From assembly GCA_041745515.1 (NCBI GenBank), contig JBGTIU010000026.1, positions 1 to 12,429 on the forward strand: a stretch of 12,429 bases of DNA, written 5' to 3'. The stretch is from JAKFWF01 sp041745515 (lineage in GTDB: Bacteria; Pseudomonadota; Alphaproteobacteria; Rhizobiales; Hyphomicrobiaceae). Shown piece after piece: positions 1 through 7,158 of this stretch (within the stretch, counting starts at the first letter, position 1; the number at the start of each line of letters is the position of its first letter). The notes beneath the pieces are model-generated. The model was not told the origin of the DNA and did not search any database. It saw only the letters and a program-made list of their open reading frames with translations. The position numbers and the translations under genes were made by a program.

Positions 1-805
1 CGGCTGGCAAAGGCTCCTCGTCATGGACATCGAGCGCGGCGCCGGCGATGCGCTTTTCCCGCAGCGCCGTCAGCAGTGCCGCGCCATCGATGAGCGGCCC
101 GCGCGACGTGTTGATGATCGACGCGGACGGCTTCATCAGGCCAAGTTCGGCCGCGCCGACGAGCCCACGCGTGCGATCCGACAACACGCTATGGATGGTC
201 AGGAAATCGGCACGGCGAAACAGCTCCGCTTTCGCAACCAGGGTGGCACCCAGGGCCGCAGCCTTTTCTTCGCTGAGATTCTGGCTCCAGGCGATGACCG
301 TCATGCCGAAGGCCCGGCCAAGACCGGCCATCTGGCTGCCGAGCTTTCCAAGCCCCAGGATGCCCAGCGTCTTAGCCCGCAGATCCTGGCCGATCGTCGT
401 CTGCCAGGCGCCGGCCCGCATGGCATTGGCCTCGAACGGGATGTGCCGGGCAAGCGCCAGAATCAGCCCCATGGCGAGTTCCGCTGTGGCATGTCCGCCG
501 CTCGGTGTGCCGCTCACCTTGACGTTGTGATCGGCGGCGGCCGCAAGGTCGATCGCAGCGTTGCGCATCCCGGTCGTCACGCACAGTTTAAGGTTCGGCA
601 ACGAAGCGAACATCGATCGGGGAAACGGCGTGCGTTCGCGCATCAGGCAAACAATTTCGAACGCCGCCAAGGCGTCCGCCGCCGAAACTTCGCTGGCGAA
701 AGGCCGGTTGAACACTTCGATCCGGTGCGAACGCGCGAGCCCAGTCCAATCGGCCATCGACATCGAGACATTCTGATAATCATCGAGAACTGCGATCGCG
801 GCCAT
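1..805 (-). CDS. D-2-hydroxyacid dehydrogenase family protein (3' end cut by window edge)
   Basis: NAD(P)-dependent oxidoreductase of the D-2-hydroxyacid dehydrogenase superfamily (SerA/glyoxylate-reductase-like fold), expected to interconvert 2-keto and D-2-hydroxy acids in the cytoplasm. The exact substrate cannot be read from sequence. The frame is open from an ATG at 805 down to base 1, giving 268 codons. The Rossmann dinucleotide motif GLGKLG lies at residues 151-156, the catalytic Arg in NTSRGP near residue 235, and the catalytic Glu in LDVHDEEP near 263-264. The catalytic His that normally follows lies beyond the left edge. The strand after the Rossmann turn ends in IAWSQN, so a Ser sits where NAD-specific members carry Asp; strict NAD preference should not be assumed. 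The TTGMRNAAID stretch (77-86) is typical of one subgroup of the family. A purine-rich GGGACGG about 9 bases upstream may serve as ribosome binding site. It is transcribed divergently from the FecR-like/cyclase/CHAT cluster. Confidence 0.93.
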   Translation of the reverse strand, partial: MAAIAVLDDYQNVSMSMADWTGLARSHRIEVFNRPFASEVSAADALAAFEIVCLMRERTPFPRSMFASLPNLKLCVTTGMRNAAIDLAAAADHNVKVSGTPSGGHATAELAMGLILALARHIPFEANAMRAGAWQTTIGQDLRAKTLGILGLGKLGSQMAGLGRAFGMTVIAWSQNLSEEKAAALGATLVAKAELFRRADFLTIHSVLSDRTRGLVGAAELGLMKPSASIINTSRGPLIDGAALLTALREKRIAGAALDVHDEEPLPA

Positions 806-1020
806 GTCAAATCCGTCCCGATTGTGCCGTCACGGCGCTTCAATCCTAAATGCATCAACCCCACTGGTGTCATCCCGGGGCTTGCTTGCCCTCGGCGAAG
901 GCCGCGTTTTTCGCCAGCTCGCCGCGCTGACCTGGTCGGGCGATCAATGTGATCCGCAGTCATCTCGCCGAGCTCGGCTGCATCGAGCGCGAGGGGCGCG
1001 AGGCAACTATTCTTCAAAGC

Positions 1021-1048
1021 TGGACGGACCATCGCTGTCTGCTATCAT
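1021..1048 (+). promoter_or_regulatory. candidate sigma-70 promoter of the FecR-like/cyclase cluster
   Basis: A -35-like TGGACG (1021-1026, 4 of 6 to TTGACA) is followed after 16 bases by TATCAT (1043-1048, 5 of 6 to TATAAT). A TG one base upstream makes it an extended -10. Transcription would begin near 1055, just before the palindrome at 1057-1081. This is read by eye; no start site is known. Confidence 0.4.
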
Positions 1049-1056
1049 TCGCCGGC

Positions 1057-1081
1057 CGGTTGGCTATATCGTGGCCAACCG
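1057..1081. promoter_or_regulatory. perfect inverted repeat next to the ribosome binding site (operator or leader hairpin)
   Basis: Arms CGGTTGGC (1057-1064) and GCCAACCG (1074-1081) are exact reverse complements, separated by a 9-base AT-richer spacer. The element sits immediately downstream of the candidate transcription start and ends 2 bases before the AAGGAG ribosome binding site of the gene at 1096. It could be a repressor operator or a 5' leader hairpin that controls translation or RNA stability. It is not followed by a T tract, so it is not an intrinsic terminator. Confidence 0.5.
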
Positions 1082-1095
1082 TTAAGGAGATAAAA

Positions 1096-1770
1096 ATGCC
1101 AGTTCGTCGCCTGGCTGCTGCCTTCCTCGTATTTTCGACAGTTCAGGCCGTGGCGCAGGCCCCCACGGCGATCGTCGAGGACGTCGATAGCAAGTCGGCC
1201 GGGGTCGAGTTCATGGACTATCTGTCTCCCAACCGGGTGATTCGATTGGCCCCGAACGAGACCCTGGTACTCGGTTATCTGAAGTCCTGCTGGCGCGAGA
1301 CGATCTCTGCCGGGATTGTCACGGTCGGCATCGAGCAGAGCGACGTCAAAGATGGCAAGGTAGAACGCACTAAAGTTTCGTGCAATGCCGGCAAGATCAA
1401 TCTGAGCAGTGCGCAGGCACAAAAGAGCGGCGCCATGGCCTTCCGGGCGCCGCCCAAGAAAGGAGCGGTTCCTCAGCCGGAGTTTACGATCTTTGGGCTC
1501 TCACCGCTGGTCGAGGCCAAATCGTCAGGCCGGCTGGTGATCGAGCGCCTCGACCAGCGTGGCGAGAATTTCGAGGTCGACATTGCCGGGCCCTTATTTG
1601 TGCGCGGTGCATTCTTCGACCTTGCAAAGGCCGGCACAGTCCTCAGCGCCGGCGGCGTCTACCGGGCACGCTTCGGCAACAGCCAGGCGGTTTTCAAGGT
1701 CGACCCGTTTGCGAAACCTGGCGCCGCGCCGGTCATTGGGCGCTTGCTGCGCCTTACTCCCGAAGGGTGA
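1096..1770 (+). CDS. exported FecR-like protein, first gene of the cyclase/CHAT cluster
   Basis: A 224-residue protein of unknown function. The start at 1096 is chosen because AAGGAG (1084-1089) lies 6 bases upstream and the first residues form a signal peptide: Arg4-Arg5, a hydrophobic core at about 6-20, and an AVAQA cleavage region. The frame is open upstream to 949, but an earlier start would bury the signal. The mature part begins with a short beta-rich segment (about 25-100) reminiscent of FecR-type domains. In it a 'Leu-Ala-Pro-Asn-Glu-Thr' turn precedes a strand (LVLGYL, 57-62), and Cys65 and Cys96 are spaced so that a periplasmic disulfide is plausible. The C-terminal half (130-220) is also strand-rich and has no recognisable catalytic motif. 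The stop lies 19 bases before the cyclase start, so the two are almost surely co-transcribed. A role as periplasmic partner or ligand-binding accessory of the CHASE2 receptor is inference. The FecR resemblance is weak and needs a profile search. Confidence 0.85.
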   Translation: MPVRRLAAAFLVFSTVQAVAQAPTAIVEDVDSKSAGVEFMDYLSPNRVIRLAPNETLVLGYLKSCWRETISAGIVTVGIEQSDVKDGKVERTKVSCNAGKINLSSAQAQKSGAMAFRAPPKKGAVPQPEFTIFGLSPLVEAKSSGRLVIERLDQRGENFEVDIAGPLFVRGAFFDLAKAGTVLSAGGVYRARFGNSQAVFKVDPFAKPGAAPVIGRLLRLTPEG

Positions 1771-1789
1771 GGCCAATCAGCCGGACCAC

Positions 1790-3928
1790 ATGTGGAGAAC
1801 GAGCCGCTATCGCGACCTTCTAGTGACTATCCTGATCGCGCTCGCGGCCGCGACCCTGACTTCGATTCCCCAGCTGGACCGTCTGCGCGGACTTTCGATT
1901 GATGTACTTACTTGGCTCAGATGGTCCACGGCCGGGCTACTCCATGATCCGGCCAAGTCGCCGACCGCTGTTATAGCACTCGACGAGGAGACATACCGCC
2001 GAAAGCCATTCGAGGGTACACCCAGCATTACCTGGACTCGCGAAATTGGGAGGGTTCTGACAGCGGTGGTCGAAGGCGGTGCGACGGTCGTCGGGCTCGA
2101 TATCATCTTTCCCACATCGCTGGAGCAATCGGAGATCTCGCTCGGCACCGAAACCATAGGCCAGAGGCTGCGCGGCTTCGACCGCGATTTCCTGCGCGCG
2201 CTCGCGGCCGCAGCACGGCAGGGCAAGCTCGTGCTCGGCCAAGTTCAGCACCTGCATCAGCCGATCCAGCCATTCGAGGGACAGCGCGCCGCGGTCGGTC
2301 AGCATGCCAACATCCGACCGCTCAATCTCCACTCCGATCGCGATGGCGTGGTGCGGCGCGTGCCGCTGTCATTTGAAGTCGACGGCAGCGCAACTCCCTC
2401 AATGGCCGTAGAACTGGCGGCGCGCGCGATGGGCGTAAAGCCAGAACTCTCCATCAACGGTTCGCTTAGGCTCGCCGGCACCCGCGTGCCGCAATCGGTG
2501 CCGAACACCTTGACTGTCAATTTCGAGGGTGGGGCGGATGACATTCCCACCTATTCGCTCGCCGATCTCGTGGCCTGTGTAGATAGCGGCAATAAGGAAT
2601 ATTTCCGTCGCCAGTTCGGCAATCGTGTCGTCCTCATCGGCGCCTTGCTCGATGTCGAGGACCGCAGCATAACATCGAAAAGGTTCGCAACGGGCATCGA
2701 AGGCGCGCGCGCGCCACGATGCCTCCTGCCGTTCGAACCCGCGGCAAAGGCGTTCGCGCGCGACTCGATGGCGGGCGTCTACGTTCACGCGGCGGCCGTC
2801 AACAACCTGATCAGGGGCGAGGCGTTGCGTGAGTTGAGCCGTGTGACGAGCTGGATCGTGAATTTCGCCGGTGCGGTTGCGGGAGCGAGTTTGACACTGC
2901 TGGCCAGCCCGCTGTGGGCCCTGCTTGGTGTCGCTGCTTTCTGCGCTGTCTGGACTGGCGTCGCGACCATGGCATTTGTGCACGCGTTCGCATTGCCCCT
3001 CACCGATACGATTGTGGCCGCGTTTGTGGCGCTGGCCATTATGATCGCCTACCGCTTCGTCGTCGCGGATAGCGACAAGCGTCTTCTGCGGAACAGCTTC
3101 TCGCTCTATCTGGCGCCGGCGGTAATCGAGAGAATGCTTTCAGCCAACACGCCGCCAAGCCTCGGCGGCGAGACCCGCGCGGTCTCCGTGTACTTCTCGG
3201 ACATCGCAGGCTTCTCCGCGATCTCCGAGAGCTTGAGCCCGCGCGAACTCGTTGCACTGATGAATGAGTACCTGTCGGCCATGACGGATATCATCGAGGC
3301 GCATGGCGGATTTGTCGATAAATACATCGGCGACGCCATCGTCGCAGTGTTCGGAGCGCCAGCCGATGATCCGAATCACGCCGTCAATGCCGTGCGCGCG
3401 GCACTCGCTTGCGAAGCCGAGCTCGCAGTCATGAACCGAACCGGCGTGACGGCATTTCGCGGGCTCCAAATCAGGCACCGGATCGGCCTCAACTCCGGCG
3501 ATGCACTGGTCGGCAATATCGGTTCACGTCGACGCTTCAACTACACGGTCATGGGCGACACGGTTAATCTAGCAGCCCGTCTCGAAGGCGCCAACAAGCA
3601 CTACGGCACGTCCATCATGGCCGCGGAGGCGACAGTGATCCTAAGCGGCGACGCAGTTGTATGGCGGGAGCTGGATACGATCCGAGTTACGGGCCGCACG
3701 GCCCCGACGAGAGTTTTTGAACCGCGCGCCGACGACAGCTCGAGCCGCGCCTACGCCGAAGGTTTGGCCAAATGGCGTCGGCGCGACTTCGCCGGCGCGT
3801 CGGAGGCTTTCGGGCGCGCCCGCGAAGAAGATGCGGCCAGCGCCGCATTCAGTGAGCGGGCGCGGCGGTTCGTGGCTGCTCCGCCCGGGCCCGAATGGTC
3901 GCCAATCCATACTCTCGATGCCAAGTAG
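1790..3928 (+). CDS. CHASE2-domain class III adenylate cyclase (membrane receptor)
   Basis: A 712-residue receptor cyclase that should make cAMP from ATP in response to an extracytoplasmic signal. Order: TM1 (about 10-26), periplasmic CHASE2 domain (about 35-345, ending in the typical MAGVYVHAAAVNNLI), a hydrophobic block of probably three helices (about 354-420), a short linker, and the cyclase homology domain (about 460-625). Metal-binding Asp are D471 (FSDIAGF) and D515 (YIGDA). K511 and D590 match the adenine-selecting Lys/Asp pair, and N593 and R597 (NLAAR) complete the active site, so ATP is favoured over GTP and the enzyme should be active. The last ~60 residues (YAEGLAKWRRRDFAGASEAF onward) form a TPR-like helical tail seen on many CHASE2 cyclases. 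The start at 1790 is chosen because upstream codons in this frame overlap the previous gene and do not encode a plausible N-terminus. No good ribosome binding site is near, so translational coupling to the gene at 1096 is likely. CHASE2 ligands are generally unknown. Confidence 0.95.
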   Translation: MWRTSRYRDLLVTILIALAAATLTSIPQLDRLRGLSIDVLTWLRWSTAGLLHDPAKSPTAVIALDEETYRRKPFEGTPSITWTREIGRVLTAVVEGGATVVGLDIIFPTSLEQSEISLGTETIGQRLRGFDRDFLRALAAAARQGKLVLGQVQHLHQPIQPFEGQRAAVGQHANIRPLNLHSDRDGVVRRVPLSFEVDGSATPSMAVELAARAMGVKPELSINGSLRLAGTRVPQSVPNTLTVNFEGGADDIPTYSLADLVACVDSGNKEYFRRQFGNRVVLIGALLDVEDRSITSKRFATGIEGARAPRCLLPFEPAAKAFARDSMAGVYVHAAAVNNLIRGEALRELSRVTSWIVNFAGAVAGASLTLLASPLWALLGVAAFCAVWTGVATMAFVHAFALPLTDTIVAAFVALAIMIAYRFVVADSDKRLLRNSFSLYLAPAVIERMLSANTPPSLGGETRAVSVYFSDIAGFSAISESLSPRELVALMNEYLSAMTDIIEAHGGFVDKYIGDAIVAVFGAPADDPNHAVNAVRAALACEAELAVMNRTGVTAFRGLQIRHRIGLNSGDALVGNIGSRRRFNYTVMGDTVNLAARLEGANKHYGTSIMAAEATVILSGDAVVWRELDTIRVTGRTAPTRVFEPRADDSSSRAYAEGLAKWRRRDFAGASEAFGRAREEDAASAAFSERARRFVAAPPGPEWSPIHTLDAK

Positions 3929-3960
3929 TCGAGGACCGGCATCGTGTCCTTCAAGAGATG

Positions 3961-3989
3961 TTGAGCCCACGCCATGGGCGCGCTATGGT
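3961..3989 (+). promoter_or_regulatory. possible internal promoter for the CHAT gene
   Basis: TTGAGC (3961-3966) and TATGGT (3984-3989), each 4 of 6 to consensus, are separated by exactly 17 bases. They lie in the 103-bp gap between the cyclase stop and the CHAT start, and would place a start site about 35 bases before the ATG. If real, the CHAT gene could be expressed independently of the cyclase. The match is modest. Confidence 0.3.
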
Positions 3990-4031
3990 CCCCAACGTCC
4001 GCTGCGTTACTTGATTGCGGGGAGTTCTCGT

Positions 4032-7000
4032 ATGTTGCTTCTCACTTTGCGCCGCCGGCTGATGCTGGCGGCTTTGGCCGCGCTACACGCGCTCTGCCTC
4101 GCCGGACACGCTGCAGCCCAGGAAGGCTCAGTTGCTGCCCCGCCACCACGAACAATCTCGGACATCACGAGCATTCTGGATCAGGACAAGCCTGATCCCG
4201 CGCGCCGGGCTAAGGTCGAGGCAGAAGCAGCCGCGTCGGCGCCGGCAGGCGCGAGCCGCCAAGTACTGGCCCAGTTCTACTACAAGCGCGCCCAGGCGCG
4301 CGCCGATCTCGGACGCTATCAGGATGCCATCGGCGACGCCAAGCAGGCCGCGGAGAACGGTACGGATTATCTGACCGAGGGCAGTCGCTTCGACCTGTTC
4401 CTCGAGCGGCAACACCGCACCCTCGGCGAGTACAAGTTGGCCATCAGCGTGCTCGAACAGATGTCACGCAAGCTCGACGCGCTGCCGCGAACGAAGGGCA
4501 GGCAGTTCAATATCAATAGACGGCTGGCGATCAACCATCTGTCTTTGGGCGAAGTCGAGCGCGCGGAAGGTTACGTCAAGCGAAACCAGGCATTGTTCAG
4601 CGAATCGAGATCCTGGCCAAATGCCGAAGCTTTTCGCTCGAGCTTCGAAGCCAACATCGAAAACGCCAGAGGCCGTGCACTAGAGGCGCGCGGGCGTTAC
4701 GCCGAAGCTGAAGCGGCTTACCAGCGCTACGTCATGCTGGAGCGCGATGCTCTAGCCAAGTCCAAGAGCTGGCCCAATCCGCCACAACCGGGAGCGCTCG
4801 AAACAGCGATCGACTTCGGCTTGTCGAACCTTGCCCGCGTCAAGGCCAATCAGGGACGTGTGTCGGAAGCCGAGAGCGACGTCCGGCGTGCGCTATTGAG
4901 CAGATTGAAGGCGGTCGGCAAGTACAACGGCGACACAGCGCAGATCATCGAAACCTTGTCGACCATATTGATCGATCAGGCCCGGTACGTAGAGGTGGAG
5001 AAGCTCGCCCGCATTAACCTCGAAATCTATGAGGCTCTTGGTTACGCGCCCGAGTCTCCCCATCGCGCGCGCGCGCTGTACCGGCTCGGCGTCGCCATGT
5101 TCGCGCAACGGCGTTACAGCGAGGCCAAGGACCTGTTCGCGCAAGTCGACAAAGCGACGCAAAACTGGCCGCCGCAGCGCAGCGCAGGGATGCGCACTAG
5201 TTGGTCGCGCATCGTCGTCGAGTACAACACTCGTAATGTCGAAGGCGGCATCGAACGGGCGCGCGACCAGCTGGCTTTTCAACGAAGCCGCAAGGGCGAA
5301 CAGCATTACGATACCGCGATGGCGCGCGCCGTGCTTGCTGTCGGACTGACCTATGCTCGCCGCGATGCGGAGGCGCTCACAGAGTTTCAGCAGGCCATGC
5401 CTGTTCTCCTCAATACTGTGCAAGATGACGAGGAAGGCGAAACCGCTGGCCGCTTGAGCGCTACTGGTCGACTGCTGGTGGTCGCCGAGGCCAATATGGC
5501 GCTGCTGGCCAGGGCCAAGGATAGCGAGACTGCGGCCACCCAAAGTTTGGAAGTCGGAGAGGCCATTCGCGGCCGCAACGTGCAAAATGCGCTCGAGGCC
5601 TCCGCAGCTCGCTCGGCTGCAAAGACGCCGGCGCTGGCTGAACTCGTCCGCAAAGAGCAGGATCTCGCCAAGCAGACCGTCGCGCTGGTCGGCACGGTCA
5701 ACAACATGCTGAACTTGGCGCCTGAGGAGCGGGATGAGAATGCTTTGCGCGCACTGCAAGTGGAGCTGGACACTGCACGCAAGGATGCGCGTACGGCGAA
5801 ACGAGACATTGAACGTCGCTTCCCGGAGTACAACAATCTCGTCAACCCGAAGCCAGTCGTTGTCAGCGAGATGCGAGCTGCGTTGCGGGCCGACGAGGTG
5901 CTGCTCTCGTTTCACTTCGGCCGGCGGGAAAGTTTCGCTTGGGCGGTGCCTAAGGCAGGGCCAGTAATCTTCGCCGTCCTGCCGACAAATATCTCGGACA
6001 TCGACAAGAGGGTCAAAGAGCTGCGCAAGGCGCTGGAGCCGAATGCGTCGACGGTCGGTGATATCCCCCCGTTTGACGTAAAGGCCGCGTACGATCTTTA
6101 CGCTCTGCTTCTGAAACCGATCGAGGCAGGTTGGCGTCCGGCCAAGAATCTGATCGTCGCCACCAACGGCGCGCTTGGCCTGCTGCCCCTCGGATTGCTG
6201 CCGGTCGAGCCGGCAAACCTGAAGGCCGAAACCGAACCTTACTTCGCCGAGTACCGCAACGTGACATGGTTGGCCCGCACTCATGCGGTGACAATGGTCC
6301 CGTCGGCATCCGCATTGCGCACGTTGCGCCAGGTTCCGGTCGCAACGGCCAGGCGCGACAACATGATCGGGTTCGGCGACCCCTATTTCAATGCAGATCA
6401 AGCCAAGGAGGTTGCCGCCGAGCAGATCGTTCAAGTCGCCAGCCTGACAACCCGCGGATTGCCGATCAGATTGCGTGCTGCCCCACGAACAGCGGACGTC
6501 GAGAACGCGGAGATAGGGCAACTCCCGCGCCTGCCCGACACCGCCGACGAACTCAAGTCGATCGCCGCCGCGCTCCAGGCGGACCCCGCCAAAGTGTTGC
6601 ACCTTGGCAAGGGCGCTAACGAGAAAAATGTTAAGAGCCTCGATCTGACACGTTATCGAGTGGTCGTGTTCGCAACGCACGGCTTGGTGCCGGGCGAACT
6701 CAATGGACTCACACAGCCGGCGCTGGCGCTGACTGCTCCGAGTGTTGCCGACGTGGACGGCGACGGCCTCCTGACGGTGGAAGAGATCCTCGGGCTTCGG
6801 CTCAATGCCGATTGGGTGGTTCTTTCGGCCTGTAATACCGGAGCCGGAGCCGGAGCCGGCGCCGAAGCGGCCTCAGGGCTGGGCCGCGCCTTCTTCTACG
6901 CCGGCACGCGAGCGCTGTTGTTGACCAACTGGTCGGTGCATTCGGCATCGGCGCGAGAACTGGTCACCGAATTATTCCGCCGCCAGTCGGCCGGCGGATC

Positions 7001-7151
7001 CATGACCCGGGCTGAGGCGTTGCGGCAAGCGTCCATGGCTCTGCTGGATGGACCAGGCTTCACGGATGCAGCAGGCAAGACGCTGTTCACTTATGGGCAT
7101 CCGATCTTCTGGGCCCCTTATTCGATACTTGGCGACGGCGGCACCAGTTGA
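4032..7151 (+). CDS. exported TPR-CHAT domain protein (putative caspase-like cysteine protease)
   Basis: A 1039-residue protein. The ATG at 4032 follows GGGGAG (4019-4024) by 7 bases and opens a signal peptide (RRR at 7-9, hydrophobic core 10-25, AHAAAQ cleavage region near 26-30); the longer open frame upstream overlaps the cyclase. Residues about 70-560 are helical repeats of TPR type (for example YYKRAQARADLGRYQDAIGD and ARGRYAEAEAAYQRYV). A charged coiled-coil-like stretch follows (about 545-610), then the CHAT domain (about 680-1035). CHAT domains belong to the caspase/separase clan; the expected dyad is present as H883 (FATHG) and C934 (LSACNTG), and the domain ends in a typical HPIFWAPYSILGD. 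Just before the Cys strand lies an EF-hand-like loop (907-918). Substrate and activation are unknown. Export to the periplasm and position after a CHASE2 cyclase gene suggest an envelope-side role, not the cytoplasmic role of defence-linked CHAT proteases. A fairly GC-homogeneous gene, with no frameshift or broken motif seen. Confidence 0.94.
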   Translation: MLLLTLRRRLMLAALAALHALCLAGHAAAQEGSVAAPPPRTISDITSILDQDKPDPARRAKVEAEAAASAPAGASRQVLAQFYYKRAQARADLGRYQDAIGDAKQAAENGTDYLTEGSRFDLFLERQHRTLGEYKLAISVLEQMSRKLDALPRTKGRQFNINRRLAINHLSLGEVERAEGYVKRNQALFSESRSWPNAEAFRSSFEANIENARGRALEARGRYAEAEAAYQRYVMLERDALAKSKSWPNPPQPGALETAIDFGLSNLARVKANQGRVSEAESDVRRALLSRLKAVGKYNGDTAQIIETLSTILIDQARYVEVEKLARINLEIYEALGYAPESPHRARALYRLGVAMFAQRRYSEAKDLFAQVDKATQNWPPQRSAGMRTSWSRIVVEYNTRNVEGGIERARDQLAFQRSRKGEQHYDTAMARAVLAVGLTYARRDAEALTEFQQAMPVLLNTVQDDEEGETAGRLSATGRLLVVAEANMALLARAKDSETAATQSLEVGEAIRGRNVQNALEASAARSAAKTPALAELVRKEQDLAKQTVALVGTVNNMLNLAPEERDENALRALQVELDTARKDARTAKRDIERRFPEYNNLVNPKPVVVSEMRAALRADEVLLSFHFGRRESFAWAVPKAGPVIFAVLPTNISDIDKRVKELRKALEPNASTVGDIPPFDVKAAYDLYALLLKPIEAGWRPAKNLIVATNGALGLLPLGLLPVEPANLKAETEPYFAEYRNVTWLARTHAVTMVPSASALRTLRQVPVATARRDNMIGFGDPYFNADQAKEVAAEQIVQVASLTTRGLPIRLRAAPRTADVENAEIGQLPRLPDTADELKSIAAALQADPAKVLHLGKGANEKNVKSLDLTRYRVVVFATHGLVPGELNGLTQPALALTAPSVADVDGDGLLTVEEILGLRLNADWVVLSACNTGAGAGAGAEAASGLGRAFFYAGTRALLLTNWSVHSASARELVTELFRRQSAGGSMTRAEALRQASMALLDGPGFTDAAGKTLFTYGHPIFWAPYSILGDGGTS
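6840..6863 (+). repeat. short hexanucleotide tandem repeat inside the CHAT gene
   Basis: Three exact copies of GGAGCC (6840-6857) are followed by a one-base variant, GGCGCC (6858-6863). They encode alternating Gly-Ala directly after the catalytic Cys motif SACNT. Copy-number change would add or remove two residues in frame. The loop after SACNT is normally Gly-rich and variable in CHAT domains, so this may simply be its codon usage. Confidence 0.7.
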
Positions 7152-7158
7152 GCGCCTT

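Noticed and set aside
23..952. Plus-strand open frame of 309 codons at the left edge
   Set aside because: It lies antisense to the D-2-hydroxyacid dehydrogenase, is Arg-rich and low in hydrophobic residues, and has no family signature.
1559..1789. Upstream extension of the cyclase frame by 77 codons
   Set aside because: It overlaps the FecR-like gene in another frame and gives an Arg/Ser-rich N-terminus before the first membrane helix. The ATG at 1790 fits a receptor cyclase.
1790..3928. Reading the cyclase as a guanylate cyclase or as catalytically dead
   Set aside because: The Lys511/Asp590 pair matches ATP selection, and the metal Asp residues, Asn593 and Arg597 are all present.
3657..4031. 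Upstream extension of the CHAT frame into the cyclase gene
   Set aside because: It would place the obvious signal peptide internally. The ATG at 4032 has a good ribosome binding site.
4893..6680. Long minus-strand open frame of 595 codons opposite the CHAT gene
   Set aside because: The translation is rich in Arg, His, Cys and Gln with no recognisable domain, and it mirrors the third-position GC bias of the clear CHAT gene. It is an antisense shadow.
4032..7151. CHAT protein as part of a craspase, gasdermin or other antiphage defence island
   Set aside because: It carries a signal peptide, there is no gasdermin, Cas or other defence gene nearby, and the surroundings are housekeeping genes.
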